Positions 34,640 to 49,659 of a stretch of DNA of 64,000 nt are shown in pieces. The notes under the pieces are model-generated. The model had not been told where the DNA came from. It did no database searches and was given only the letters and a program-made list of their open reading frames with translations. Source of the stretch: Neckera pumila (lineage: Eukaryota > Streptophyta > Bryopsida > Hypnales > Neckeraceae); NCBI GenBank assembly GCA_963969595.1, contig OZ018417.1:7070501-7134500 (forward strand). The letters are read 5' to 3'. Made by a program: the position numbers and the translations under genes. Numbering within the stretch: the stretch's first letter is position 1; the number at the start of each line of letters is the position of its first letter.

Positions 34640-36919
34640 AAATATTCTGGCCTCAAAAGAGGCCGCGAGTTTCTATGGCAATGATGCAATTATAGAAAAA
34701 TGGACCAAGTTTGTTTGTTTTTAATATTTTTTTTGGAGTCTGATGCGGCACTACTAGTGCCATATGTCAGCACCACATCAGATTAGATATTTTCTTAATG
34801 TTTTATATTTATTTTTAATTATTACTTTTTTTGAAAAAAGTGTTTACTTATTTATTTTTTATTTGCATTGCGGGGTGCAAAAAATCAAATATTGGGGGCC
34901 TCTTTCAATTTGAAACTTTTCCTAATGGGTGTACAAATACATGTATATATATTTTCAAAGAAGAATTGTCAATTGTCTTAAATGAAAAATAGAAACGATG
35001 ATTTTCATTGCAGTAACAAATTGTTCATATTTATTTAACAAAATAACATTATAACATTATAAACTATGGATAAACTTTTAAAATACCACGGTCTTTTTTT
35101 GGATAAAAAAACAATCAAAATTGCTATCTATATTGCAAAGAGCAAGAAAAATTAAAAAGCTTTTCTTTTGCATATTTGTAATCCAGAAATGTCGGCATCT
35201 TGAACTTTGAATTGCATCCAACCATTCAAATGAACTTGGATTGACATGAAAAGTTTACTACGATAATTAGACTTCAAGAAAAACGTAACTTTATCAATTT
35301 TATTAAAAGCAACCATTGGACGGAGGAAATACAAGACCTCGAAGTTGCACCCATCAAATGTAGTTTGGTGAATTCAACATGAACCTGTGAACTTTGATTG
35401 GAGCTTAAAAAATTAATAAGTTTTGGATTGGTCTGAAATTTTTTTCTCTCTAACTAGAAGAGAGACCCAAATTTTCCAAATTTTTATTGAATTTGGACAT
35501 AGGATGCAAAAGTTACAATACTTGAGTTGGACTTGAAACTTTGTAAGGATAGTTCTAGTCTCCTTGGATGGTAATGAGGGTGATGAGGGGTTAACTTGAA
35601 ACTTTTGCTCTACTAATTTTGAATTTCTAATGTTTTATGTTGAAGGTGACTTGAGAGTCTAGGAAAAAAAGCCAAAAAATATCCACCTAATTTGCACTCA
35701 TTAGTAAATTGCTAAGTAGAAGTAGGCTCAAGGATGGGGAGAAAACCCCATTAATAGTTCTAAAATGGAATTAAAAAATATGAATTCCAATAGTGAGATT
35801 GTTCTAGCAAGTGATCTTAACCTAAAAGTTTTGTTTGTTTGTTTGTTTTTAATTTGTAAAATTGAACTCATAATTGAATCTTACAAGTTACTTTTTATAA
35901 AGATGCTTTGATTGCCTAAAAAACAAAATTGTCCATAACTTTCTCATAACAATTCCAAATGGAATGAATCAAAGCTTTCTATGTAGATAAAAATATACTC
36001 CTTAAATCTTTAAGAACACATATAAAAAAAAATTTAACTTTTCATTCAAAGTTTTAGTGAGGGTCTTTTTCTGCCCATCAAACAAAAATTTGGACTTATT
36101 GTACCATACCTTTTGATTCCAGTCACTGATTGAAATAAAAATTATATTTTCTGGAATCTAATGTGCTTTTCTCTCCACAAAAAACTTTAGGAAGTACAAC
36201 AAACATTGAAATCACAGGAACCTGCTTGAATTCCATTGTGTCCCCTAAATGCATGGGACTTTAGAGGTTAAATTTAAATCATTCATCTAAATACATCTAA
36301 ATGCAAGTGTCATCGGTACAGTTGAAATAACCCATCAGCAACAACATTTAGGCAATGCATTTATCCAATAATCCCATGAAAAAGTCATATCTACAAGTAT
36401 GTGATTATATGTTGTTGGATCCCATTTTACAATATATAAAGGTCAAATACAATTTTATTATTGTGGTAATTGGTCTTTCATTTTTCACTTATAATCATCC
36501 ATCCTAATTGAAGAGGCTTTCTATATAGACAACATTCCTAAGAAAATTTCAAAAGCTCTTAATTGTGCTTCTAAAATAAATAAGATTTTAAAGCTGTATC
36601 TAAAATTTTGGTAGTTTTTTTGGATTTTGGTTGATTACATTAGAAGTAACTAATTTGATTTAATTTTAGGTCAAAAGTTGTCATACTAGTTTAGAATTAG
36701 AAATTTTTACACTTAAAAGTTTAAGATTGCATGTGGAATCTACACAAAGAGGAATTGCAAAAATGCATAGAGGTTGGCCTCTTTAAAGTACAAAAGTAGT
36801 TAAGTGGGAATACGTTCCAAAACACTATTCTTTACTTGTAGCTTGTTACAATATAAAACATTTTGATGGAAAAAATTGTTTAATGTCAATTAGCTTAAAA
36901 CTTAAAACTATAAGGTACT
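34640..36919. other. Palindrome spacer, left part: repeat relics
   Basis: No gene. A reversed group II TTAA-element remnant ends at 36271: its outer end GGACTTTAGAGGTTAA lies at about 36257-36272, and its interior includes TATAATTTTTATTTCAAT in reverse near 36130. Its other end is not recognisable. The stretch 36280-36919 is collinear with 44130-44761 and holds at 36895-36898 the empty TTAA site corresponding to element H. Confidence 0.55.
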
Positions 36920-37660
36920 TTAACTCATAAAGTCTCATTGTCCCCTAGGGACATAAAAATAGATTTTGGGTAGGCTCTCATTGTCTCAATTTTTGTCAGA
37001 TATTTGTTTTAAGAATAGAAAAATATATTAGTTTCTTAGGAATATAGTTTTAATTTGAATTGATGCTTGGGAGAAAATGATATGGCATCCTAAGCCCAAA
37101 ATAGAGTTTGTTGGGTAGTACCAATTAAATCACAAAAATCAATATACAATTTTGTAATTCTTTTGTTTCTCATACAAAGTGTTTTTGCCTACATAGAAAA
37201 ATTTGATTCATTCTATTTGGACTATGATGAAAAAAATATGAACAATTTTTTCCTTTTTAAAACTCGATATCTATAATTAAATTTTTTTTGACAAGGTTTA
37301 GTTTGTTTGCTAGAACAATCTCACTATTGGAATTATGATGTGTCAATTCAATCTTAGCCCTATTAACTATTTATTTTTTCTTTCTATCTTGTGCCGAATT
37401 CTACTTAGTGATTTTTAGAGAATGAAAAATCAAATGTGCATTTTTGGAATGTTTTTCTTGGACTTTCAGCTCAATTTTTTAACACAAAAGATTTTAGATT
37501 CAATATGGTAGTGCAAACATTTAAAACTACAAAGATTCAAAGCCATAAAATCAAGTCCTGCAAACGTTTTGCAATTTATGCGTCAAATTTTTGAAACTTC
37601 TTCTATATAATTTTGTAACAACTTGGTGTAAGATCTATGGTTTGCATTAGTGATAAAATC

Positions 37661-37815
37661 AGCCCTCCAAGGGGGGCTCTCCATGATCTACTTTAGACCC
37701 TGAAATTTAGCTTTAAGAGGCTGAGTTTTTTTTTTTTTCCTATTTCCGTGCAATTGAAATTGCAGTGACAATGGTGCAGGAACCCAGATTTATGAATTAA
37801 AAAAAAAAAAAAAAA

Positions 37816-37851
<36 letters not shown>

Positions 37852-38024
37852 CTTAAAAGAAATGTGAAAAAAGAAAAGATAAAATAAAGTAAAGAATTGC
37901 AAAATCTGACTACTCTGGCGAGCAGTCATACACTTTGATTGCTCACTGGGGGTACTTTTCCAGCTTGAAAGGCCAAGCTTGAAGTAGCTTGGCATGTCAA
38001 TCCGGAGAGGCTCTCCAGAGGGCT
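37661..38024. mobile_element. TIR element inserted in copy D
   Basis: The left end AGCCCTCCAAGGGGGGCTCT and the right end (reverse complement AGCCCTCTGGAGAGCCTCTCC, shown in part) are imperfect inverted repeats. The interior holds A17 and (TAA)n tracts. The target duplication is unclear. No transposase. Confidence 0.55.
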
Positions 38025-38107
38025 AATTTCTGATCTAATGATAAGAAGAAAAACAACTTCCATTAATTTTTGCACTTAAGAAAAGAAATGGTAGTTTTTT
38101 GCAGTCC

Positions 38108-39043
38108 TTAACCCCTAAGGGACCAACATGCGTTTTTTGGCCGTATAGAAATTTTGGGTAGGTACGTGTGATTAGAGGTATCCATATTTGAAGCTGAAAT
38201 TTTAATAGAAGGTGGGGGCAAGGAATATCTTCATGTGTACCAAGTTTCATGACATTTCGAAATACAAGTCAAAAGTTGTGACCTAATATGTTACTTTTAT
38301 TTGTAACTGGGTAGTTTGGGCAAATCAGAAAAAATCATTTTTTTTGGAATTTTCTTAAAAAATTTCTTTTCTACATATATATGTACTTAAAAAGCTTTGA
38401 GTCATTCCATTTCAATCAATGAGTCAAAAGTTATGAGGCTTTTTGAATTGCAGGCAGTTATGGATTCTCTACTCTAAAAAAACTTTAAAGTCGTTTATTT
38501 AACTCAATTTTCAATATTTTTGGAAAAAAATAAAATCCTAGGATGTAGATTGATTATTATAGCATTACCACTGTTGGGATTCGCATTTTTAAATTCCATG
38601 ACTAAATTTTTAACAATTTAGTATTTTGAATCATTTTCTACTTTTTTCCACTTACTATTTTTTTCCTATATGTTGTACAATTCCAGATGATGTGAAATTT
38701 TTCAAGCATATAGAAAACTTGTTTAGGAAACTGAATTCAAATAAACACCACCTTTATCGGCATCTTTCATTGAAAACTGAAAAGTGAGCTTGCAAAGTGC
38801 AGCTGCCCGGTTTTTTGCAGGATTGAAAAAATGGTTTTCAAGACTTTGAATGCTTATATCTTATGATCCACACGATGGAATTTTCTAAACATTTTACCAC
38901 ATGTTTTCAAAATATCATACTACAAGATCTTACGGTTACATGTGTCAAAAAATGTTTTTTTCCAAAAATTTGGTAGTTGAATTAGAAACGGCAGTTTTGG
39001 AGCGTTTTTGGTGATTACATAGTCATAAAACTTTAGGGGTTAA
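38108..39043. mobile_element. TTAA-target element, copy E (group I), nested in D
   Basis: It begins TTAACCCCTAAGG and ends CTTTAGGGGTTAA; 936 bp, non-coding. Its reverse complement aligns with copy A (10572-11505). Removing it and one TTAA rejoins the group II sequence of copy D (GGTAGTTTTTTGCAGTCC with TGAACGCCTTGGCACTTTAG), so the insertion duplicated exactly TTAA. Confidence 0.85.
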
Positions 39044-39270
39044 TGAACGCCTTGGCACTTTAGAGGTAAAGAGTTTGGAACACTTAGAATTGAGAAGTTA
39101 TCAAATTTTGATAATCAAAGTTTACAACCTCCTAAACCAAAATATTTTCAAAACTTTCAAACCCATTAGAACTCTTAATTCAAAACACTTAACAAACTAT
39201 TTTAAAAAAAAATCATACATACAATCCAAAGCTTGACGATATAACTCACCCTCATTATCAAATTTTAGGA

Positions 39271-42200
39271 AAGCCATGCAGGTACATATTGTATTAATTT
39301 GTATTAGTAAAGTAAAAAAAATTTCTCTTAACTCCTAAATGCCCAAGCCTTTTTTGAGATCCTTGGAATTTGCTCCAAATTGAACAAAATGTCAATATTT
39401 TGGCAAGCTTTATCAATATCTCTTGAATTGTAATTGTACAAATTCAAACTAGATATATTAAAAATCACATAAGAAAAACACACACACACACACACACAAC
39501 AATATCATTTATGAATTAAAAGATTATAACGTTTGATCATAAGGGTGTTAAAATTGTGAGAGTGATTTGAAGTCTTTCAATCCTCTCTTCAAAGTCAAAT
39601 CAAAAAATTTGGTCACCAAAGAAGTATGAGGTTAAAGGGCATAACAAGCATAGCTCCAATCAATTTACAGCTTCTCAAAATCTACTTTACATTTTTTGTA
39701 ATTGAATTTTTGATGTGATACTTCCTCCAGGATCTAGTGTATTTGAGGCTCATTTCTTAGAGCCCTCAACACTAGGAAATCAAAACTTCCAATGGACACC
39801 CTTGCACAAAATTATGAATAGAAAAAAATTTCAAAATTGAACATTTGATGCAAAAAGTAGACTTCTAAAAGAATTTTTTGAAAATATAAATTGATAAAAT
39901 TAATAACCGGTAAGGTTTTATTTTGACTTCAAAATACTGCCAACACCAGATTTTGGTGTCTCGAGCATTTAGGGGTTAAATGTTAATCTTCCAATATAGA
40001 AGAACTTTGGTCTTTACAAAGGTGACAAAGTTAATTACATCAATATATACATATTTCTATATTTTTGATGAAATTTTGTTCCATTCATCTAAATACTAAT
40101 AATTTCATTCAAAAAGCATGGTTACACCCGCACTATGCAACCATGCAACACTTGTATTACATTCATAGAATGCATAAGTCGGATGACGCCAGTTGAGAAT
40201 TGTACGCCATAAATTTCTAATTATATGGTGTCAAAACTATCTTCACAAACCATATGGGTCAAATACAAGTACGTGATTGCAACAATTGACCCTTCAAGTC
40301 TCATGACTTTTCATTCGTAATCATAGAATTTCATTCTAAGAGGCTTACCCTACTATATGCAATTAAACTTTGACGGTGGCAGTAATTGGTCGGGTGTAAT
40401 TTTTGTTGTCCTAATGCGTATTGCACAGGTGGAAGATAAGAACAACATGACTTTGAGAAAAGTTCTTCTTTGTGATGAGCTATTGTTGGCCATTACAAGA
40501 AAAAGGGAGCTTGAAAAGGACCACAAAACTAGACCAACAAGTGAAATCACTTGTAGAAATTTTTTAATTTTGTTAAAATAATAACAATGATGATAATTTA
40601 ATAATTGTACTCCTACTAGTTAGGATTGTGATTTCAAAAAAAAATTAATGGCATCATTGATGGTCCATGTTTAGGAACCTTCTTCTGGCTTCATTCTTCT
40701 TGGAATGAGTTCTTCCATAGATGTTTCGTACTTTAGGTTGCCCGTTGCTCTTGCAAACCTTTCCATTGCATGCTTCTAGTTTTTGGTTCTTTTTGCTTTG
40801 ATGAGGTGCTTCTCTTCACTTCCAAGTTCACTTTCATTTTAATTTGTTTCTTTTTTTTTCCATATATTTGCAACCACTAGCAAATGAGAATGTTGGAAAT
40901 TCAAATTCTTAAATTGGGAATATTAGTGCCCAATCTTGGGTTTCATTGACATGAAATTTTGGTGGTGGTACATGTAGTTCCATTATTCCGATTTCTACCT
41001 AGTTCTAATAGTATGTGGCCTAGATTCTTTTATGAATTTTGTGATTCAAATCCATACTGGAGATAAGCCATCATCATTGGAAACATGGAGGTGGCACCAC
41101 TTCCTAAAAAGAAGAGAATGTCTAGGAAGAAGGTGAAAATAACGCGGTATGGCGGAAGAAGAGGGATGACATCAATGGAAGAAACACTAGGTGATTCACC
41201 TAATCACTTTCTATATTAGGTACATCACTAACAATATTAGAACCTTTACTTTTCTCAATAACATCGTCTTCTTGTGAACTATGGTGGGCATGAGATACAA
41301 CAAGAGCCCTATCATGGAAATTATCATCTACCAAAGTATACCATTTGCATTTCTTGGATCTATTTTTTTATGACATTAAATTGCATGCTAAATCTTCTTT
41401 GTAATTAAGCATCATATATGGTTCTCTACATTTTTTGACACACTTTAGCATCCTTGAAAAAATTAGGGCATATACTCACTAAATGTATAAAGCCTTGACC
41501 AGTTGTTGATCTCTATACTCAATTGCAAAGGTGGGTAAAAGAACATAAATGCAAAACCCTAAACTATTGTATCATAAACCATTGTGTCGTAACATTGCAT
41601 ATGAAAGGATGCACAATTTGATCTCTTTGGTATGAATTTTTAGTAAATTTCTATATGAAAAGATATAAACTATGACATAAAATGTCAATGAATACTTTGA
41701 AGAAGACTTAAACGCAAAATTAAGCTCCAAAATAACTAATTCAATTTTCCAAATCCCTTCAATGCAAGCTTAAATAAAAATGTGCCTTGCTTGGGAAGCC
41801 CACCCAAGAGAGTAATCACCTAGTGTTCCTTCCTTTTTCTTCCACCATGTTATCTTCACCTTCCTCCTAGATACTCTCTTCATTTTAGTAAGTGGTGCCA
41901 ACTCCCCTCTTTATAATAACAACCGCTTATCTCCAAAGTGGAGGTGGATCATAGAACTTACTAAAGATCCACACCACATACCTTTAGAACCAGATGGAAA
42001 TGGGAATGATGGAACTATGCTACCACCAAAACTTCCAACAAATGATATCCAAGATTAGGCACTAGTATTCCGCATTTGGAAGTTTGAGTTTCCAAAAAGA
42101 AACAAATTGTTATGGAGATGAACTTAGAAGTGAAGAGAAGCTCCTCATCAAAATACAAAGAACCAAAACCTAGAAGCATGCAATGAAATTGTTTGTAGGA

Positions 42201-43976
42201 GTTTCACATGAAGACCAAAAATTTGGAACTTCCATAAGAAAACCAACAACAATTTGTCACAAAGAACCACTCGACTTCTCAAAGCCATGTATGTTGTTCT
42301 TATTTCCTACCTGTGAGGTACCCATTAGAATATTGTAGTGGGATAAGCTTTTTAAAATGAAATTTTGTGATTATAAATAAAAAGTCATGAGACTTGAAGG
42401 GTCAAATAATGTAATTACATACTCAGCGTATTTGACCCATACGGTTTGTCAAGATAGTTGTGATACCATATAAATAGAAATTTAGGGCATGCATCTTTTA
42501 GCGGGCCTCTTTCCATCAATGCATCCCATGAAAGTAAAACATGTGTTCTGTGGTTGCATCGTTGGTTAAAGACTCGCTTTTTAAATGAAATTATTAATAT
42601 TTGGATGAGTGGAATGACACTTCATCCAAAATTTAGAAATATATAGATGTGACTAACTTTGTTGCCTTTGTTAAGACTAAAAGTTCTTCTATTTTGGAAG
42701 ATTGACATTTATTAGAAAAACTCATTACTTTATGTAAATACAATATATACCTACATAGGTTCTCAAAGAACGTGATAAATAAGTTGATTTAATCCTATTA
42801 AAAAATTGCATTTGCCCAAAAATTAAACCTTGAATTGTCTCATATAACATTTCATTCTAAATATTGGATCTGTGTGGATGTTTGTTATCTATACCATCAA
42901 GCTTTGGGTGATGAGGCCTATTTTCCACAATTGATGCACAAATGCAAATAAGAATTATATTTTCAACTATATTTGCTAGAATGGAATATATCATCAATCT
43001 AGTTTCATGTATTTAGCAATTAAATGTATGTCTGTGTGCACATGTGTATACACATATATATGATTTTTAGAAGAAAAATTCGTCAATTTTCTAAAATGAA
43101 AAAACTCTCATGCGTTTGAAAATTTTAAAAAATACGTACTTTGTTAATTAATAACTTTTCATTAATAAAATTTGATAAGTTTTTTTTCTAAATGTTTTAA
43201 ACTAGTATTTCCAAAGTGCCAAGGCCACTTCATCAAGAAAACACTTAAAACTACCATCTCTATGCAAAGTGCAAAATCTTTACAAATTATTTTTATCTAC
43301 ATATCAAACTACTATAGGATCTTACACCAGGTTGGTATAAGAATGTTTAGAAGGAATTTATAAAATTATTACAGCATGGATTGCAAGATATTTGCATGAT
43401 TAGAATTTATGACTTTGAATCTTCTTAGCTGAAAAATTTTGCACTACCAATATTGAAATTTAAATCTTTTATGTCGAAGAATTGAATTGAAAGTCTAGGA
43501 GAAAAATTCAAGAATTACACTTTTGATTTTCATTCTTTAAAAAATTGTTAAGTAAAAGTAGTTACAAGATTGAAGGAAAAACTAAATCATTAATAGGTCT
43601 AAGATGGAATTGAAATACCATAACCCAACAATGAGATTGTTCTAGCAAATGAATTAAATCCTGTCGATTTTATTTTTAAATTGTAAAAGTTGAATTAAAA
43701 AATATATTACATAAGTACTTCTTTCAAGAACTTGCTTAGATTGCCTCCAAAACAAGATTGTTCATAACTTTTTCATCACTAGTCCAAATAGATTGAATCA
43801 AATTTTTTCCATGTAGACAAGTAAAACTTTTTATGAGAAACAAAAGCCCAAACAATTGTATGTTGAATTTTTATGAGTTCTTTGGTACTACCTGATAGAC
43901 TCTATTTTAGGCTTAAGGTGGCAAAACATTTGCTCCCAAGCATCAATTCAAATAAAAATCATATTCTTGAGAGGAT
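39271..43976. repeat. Giant palindrome, arm 2 (4.7 kb)
   Basis: This is the reverse complement of 29663-34366. Two open frames (40357-40581 and 43172-43363) translate identically to their mirror frames in arm 1, although neither looks like a real gene. The (CA)10 tract at about 39479-39498 is one unit longer than in arm 1. The inner edge is at AAGCCATGCA; beyond it the sequence still belongs to the same element family but is clearly diverged from arm 1's continuation. Confidence 0.95.
39328..39979. mobile_element. TTAA-target element, copy F', arm 2
   Basis: The mirror image of copy F (33660-34309), 2 bp longer through one extra CA unit. It was duplicated with the palindrome arm and is not an independent insertion. 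Confidence 0.85.
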
Positions 43977-44129
43977 GACATATTTTTTAATTTTTAGAAC
44001 AAAATTTGAAAGCCACAACACAAATTAAAAGAAGATTGAACAATTTTCTAAATGAAAATAGGTTTGATGACTTTCATTGTAGTGACAAGTTTGTGTCATT
44101 CATTGCATGTCTATCATTATTAAATAATG

Positions 44130-46090
44130 ATTAAACGTCATTTTATTATCTATGTACATCGAAATTTGAAGGTCATCGATATGTTTGATATAATCTATGA
44201 GCAATAACTTCTATGCGATGTGTTTATTTAATAATCCTACAAAAAATTTATGTACTATAAGTATTTGATTATATGTTGTTGGATCCCATTTTTCAATATG
44301 TAGGGGTCAGAAACATTTTTGTTTTTATGGTAAGTATAATTGGTCTTTCATTTTTTACTTATAATAATCCATCCTAATTAAAGTGGCTTTCTGTTAAGAC
44401 AATATCACAAAAAGAAATTCAACATCTTTAATTGCGCTTCTAAAATAAGTAAGATTTTAAAGTTGAATCTAAAATTTGGTACTTTTTTGGGTTTTGGTTG
44501 GCAACATTAGAAGTGACTATTTTGACTTTATTTTGGGTAAAAGTTGTCATATTGATATAGAATTAGAAATTTTTGCACTGATAAAATTTGAGATTGCATG
44601 TGGAATCCACACAAAGAGAAATTGCAAAAATGCCTAGAGGTTGGTATCTTTGAATTACAAAACTTGTTAAATGTGTCTAACATTCTAAAACACTATTCTT
44701 TACTTGTAGCTTGTTACAAGATAAAACATTTGATAGGAAAATTTGTTCAATATCAATTAGCTTAACCCCTGAATGCCCAAGGTACCTAAATGTGGTGTCG
44801 AAGAAACTTTGAAGCTAAACAAAACCTTACCAAATTGCTACTTTTAGTAGTTTATATTTTTGAAAGATTCTTTTTGGAGTCTAGTTTTAACATCAAAAAC
44901 CCGATTTTGAAAATGAATGATTAGGATTTTTCTATTCAAGATTTTGTACAAAGGTACCCATTGCAATCTTGACTTTTCATAGTGTTGAGGGCTCTTGGAA
45001 ATGAGCCTCAAATACAAGAGGATTGCTATTATGTGAGCATACGATTGTGAGCCTATGTGCCTAGAATACTACACATCTATGTTATAGGTGTATATATTAT
45101 AGAAACCGTCTATGATTTCAGGATATATATGTTACAAATATCCATGTTATAGGTGTTTATAATACATACACCTTTTATAGTGTGTGGTATCTATATTATA
45201 GGTACCTATATTGTAGGCTCAATGTTCACATGCTTGCATTCTTGGGCTCACATACTAGCACCATTGAATCATAAATTGATTGTAGTTACATTTGTTAGGC
45301 CCTTCAACCTCATATTTTTTGGTCTTGAATTTTTTAGATTTGACATGCAAAAAGAGAGCTCAAAGATTTTCATAGTTTTAACACCTTGATGATCAAACTT
45401 TATAATCTTTCAATCCTTAAATGATATTGTTGTGTTTTCTTTTCCTATGAGATCTCTAATATGTCTAGTTTGAATTTGTATGGTTACAATTCAAAAAAAC
45501 CGACTTGGCTTATCAAAATGTTGGCTTTTTGTTCAATTTAGAGCAAATTCCAAAAGGCTCAAAATAGGCCTTGGACATTTAGGGTTTAAAAGTTTAAAAT
45601 GTAAGGTATTTTAACTCATTGTCTTCTAGGGACACAAAAATGGATTTTGGTTAGGCTCTCATAGTCTCAATTTTTGTCATGAATTATTAAATTTTAAGAA
45701 TAGGAAAACATAGTAGATTTTTAGGAATATAGTTTTTATTTGAACTGATGCTTGGGAGAAAATGTGCCACCCTAAGCCCACAATTGAGTTTGTTGGGTAT
45801 TATTAATTAAATCACAAAAAGTCAATGTACAATTTTTTTATTTTTTTGGTTTCTCATACAAAGTGCTTTTGCCTATATGGAAAGATTGGATTTATTCTAT
45901 TTGGACTAGTGATGAGAAAAATATGAAAATTTTTGTTTTTTGGGCAAGCTAAATATCTTCTTAAAACAATTATTTGTGGGATTCATTTTTTAACTCAGTT
46001 TTTTACATTTAAGAAAAAAATTGACAAGGTTTAGTTCAAATGCTAAAACAATCTCACTGTTAGGATTATAATGTATCAATTCCATCTTAG
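44130..46090. repeat. Direct repeat of 36280-37380, interrupted by element H
   Basis: Collinear blocks include GTTGTTGGATCCCATTTT (44276 and 36413), TCAATTAGC just before element H, and TTGATGCTTGGGAGAAAATG. The group II TTAA element that follows H here (from about 45600) is internally deleted, ending near 46090. No coding sequence. Confidence 0.75.
44762..45589. mobile_element. TTAA-target element, copy H (group III)
   Basis: It begins TTAACCCCTGAATGCCC and ends GGACATTTAGGGTTTAA; 828 bp. It is collinear with copy F except for about 250 bp (45015-45265) that starts near TTATGTGAGCA and ends near GGCTCACATA, probably a further small TIR element. The homologous locus at 36895-36898 has the same flanks with one TTAA and no insert, which gives a clean empty-site comparison. 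Confidence 0.85.
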
Positions 46091-46183
46091 CCTGCTACAA
46101 ACTCCTAAACCAAATTCTTTTCAAAATTTTCAAACCCATAAGAGTCTTTTATTTAAAAAAATTGACAAATTATTCTTCTAAAA

Positions 46184-47530
<1,347 letters not shown>

Positions 47531-48452
47531 TTAACCCCTAAAGTCCCATTGTCTCCTCGGAGACAAATTAGATTTTGGGCAGGTACCTATGGCTCAATTT
47601 TTAGTGAAACTTTTTGAGGCTTTTCCATAAGATAGAAAAACTGATTAGCTTTGTGGGAATATAATTGTTATTTCAATTGGTACTTGGGAGCAAAAGTTAT
47701 ACCACAAAAAGCCTCAAATTGAACTTGGCAGGCAACACAATTTTTTTTGCAAAAAGTCAAAACAAATTTTAATTTTTTTTTTATTGAAACTTTATATTTT
47801 TGTCTACATGTGAAGCTTTCATTCATTTTATTTGGTCAAATAATGAACAAGTTATGGACAATCTTGTTTTTTGGGCAATCTAAGCATCTTTTTGAAAAAT
47901 AATTTGTAGGATTCATTTCTGAATGCAATTTTCACAATTTTTCACAATTTTTTTTGAGAATGTTTTGTTTGCTTGCTAAAACAATCTCACCATTGGGATT
48001 GTTGTATTTCAATCCCATCTAAGACCTATTAACGATTTAGTTTTTTTTTCAATCTTGGACTTATTTCTACTTAACAATTTTTTAAAGAATAAAATCATGT
48101 GTGTGTTTTTTGAAAGAAATTTGTTAGACTTTCAATTTACATCTTCAACAAAAAAAAATTTTAATTCAAAGTCTGTAGTGCAAAAAAATTCTATAAATGG
48201 CGGTTAAAGTCACTGAAATTGCAGGTCTATTCAAAAAACCTTTCTTTTTCAACTTTGAATGCTAATATCTTCCAATCTATATGATCAAACTTCATGAAAT
48301 TTTTATCACATGATTTTTGACAAGTAAAGTACAAGATCCTATGGTTAGACTCTAAAAAAATGTTTTTTTTGGTGTTCTTAGATGAACGTAGCCAAAATGG
48401 CAGTTTTGAGTGGTTTTTGACATAATGATGGCCATAGGACTTTAGGAGTTCA
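47531..48452. mobile_element. TTAA-target element, copy G (group II)
   Basis: It begins TTAACCCCTAAAGTCCC and ends GGACTTTAGGAGTTCA, the last TTAA mutated to TTCA; 922 bp, collinear with copy B. The flanks (GACTATGATATTTTT and TTAGGACATTATTGGTGG) match the uninterrupted locus at 40620-40670 (GATTGTGATTTC, then TTAATGGCATCATTGATGG), which carries a single TTAA at 40645-40648. Confidence 0.85.
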
Positions 48453-49659
48453 TTAGGACATTATTGGTGGTCCAGATTTAGGGGCACTCTTCAAGCCTCA
48501 TTCTCCTTGTAATGTATAAACATTCACCTTTGTTATATAAGATAGTTTGTTCTAAAAGCAGTACTGTTATTCAAATCTATTCTATATTTAGCCTTGGAAT
48601 GGATATGAGGTGATCCTTGAATTAACCTCTCTAGACATTGAGTGGATCAAAGATAAAGTGTTATTTATTGTAAGAACCAATCATTCTCCTTTGTGTTTCC
48701 AAATTCTCTTTACAAATTGCAAGGGAACAAATTTTGGAAGACCTACGATAGGTGTCTACAATAGAAATCTTTGAAAATTCATAAGTACTTCATCAATGCT
48801 TCAAAAAAATATGAAATCAATTTATGTTATATGCCGCATCTATTTCTCTTTGTTTGAAAAATGAGCTAAAAATCTTTCCATCGGCAAAAGCTTATGAAAA
48901 TGGTGGACTAGCCGGTAAAGTGTTGTTTTAGAGCAGACTATCTTAGTTGGCATCTATTGGATAAACCCTATGATAGAGTGGCTTATTATATATAGAAAGT
49001 GTAAACAAGAACCCACAAAATCTATCCACCATGATTATAAGTACGCATGCTTTAGTTGTAAATCCTTCCTCCAATATATGAAAGCATCGTCACTCAAAAT
49101 CTCAATCCAAGGCTCATATTACGATACGCAAGGGGTCATATGCAAGGGTTAGATTCAGCACAGTGGTGCCAAAATGGAATTTCTACGCCAGAATTAGAAA
49201 GGTCCACATCACTCCATGCACCAATCACAAAATGACATGTGGCATTTTTTAAAATGCAAAAATCACTTAATTTATGCCAAACTTGACTCTCACATAGGAT
49301 AGTGCTTGTGGCATTATTAGGATATATTAATGTAGCCTCTAAAGTCCCAAATGTGGCTAACTTTAACAAAACTTTTACCAAAACAATTTGCTTGCTACAA
49401 ATAATGTTGACAATACAATGGTAAATTTGAATTTGAATAAAAGTTTGTTCTCACTTGGTATTAAAGAGTATTGCTATTGAAGGTCTTAGGAGCAAATTTA
49501 GCCCTACTTCTTGACTGGATTCACATTGCAAACATCACCCCTAACACCAAGTGCAAACATACCTTTTAGAAGTGATTTTAGCAGCTTGAGCTAATTAGAA
49601 TAATCACATTTTAAACCACTGATAGCCCTCGGTTGAGAGCGCTATTTGTAACATATCTA
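48453..49659. other. Intergenic DNA, repeat relic then featureless
   Basis: The first 80 bp continue the foldback sequence that hosts element G. The remainder is AT-rich with no credible exon on either strand. Confidence 0.5.

Larger units (their letters stand above)
36920..39069. mobile_element. TTAA-target element, copy D (group II), host of two insertions
   Basis: It starts with TTAACTCATAAAGTC and ends near CACTTTAGAGG; the terminal TTAA is mutated. Its interior follows the group II order seen at 12528-13452 but is split by a TIR element at 37661-38024 and by TTAA element E at 38108-39043. A (TAA)n tract (37819-37850) lies in the first insert. The nesting dates D as older than E. Confidence 0.65.
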
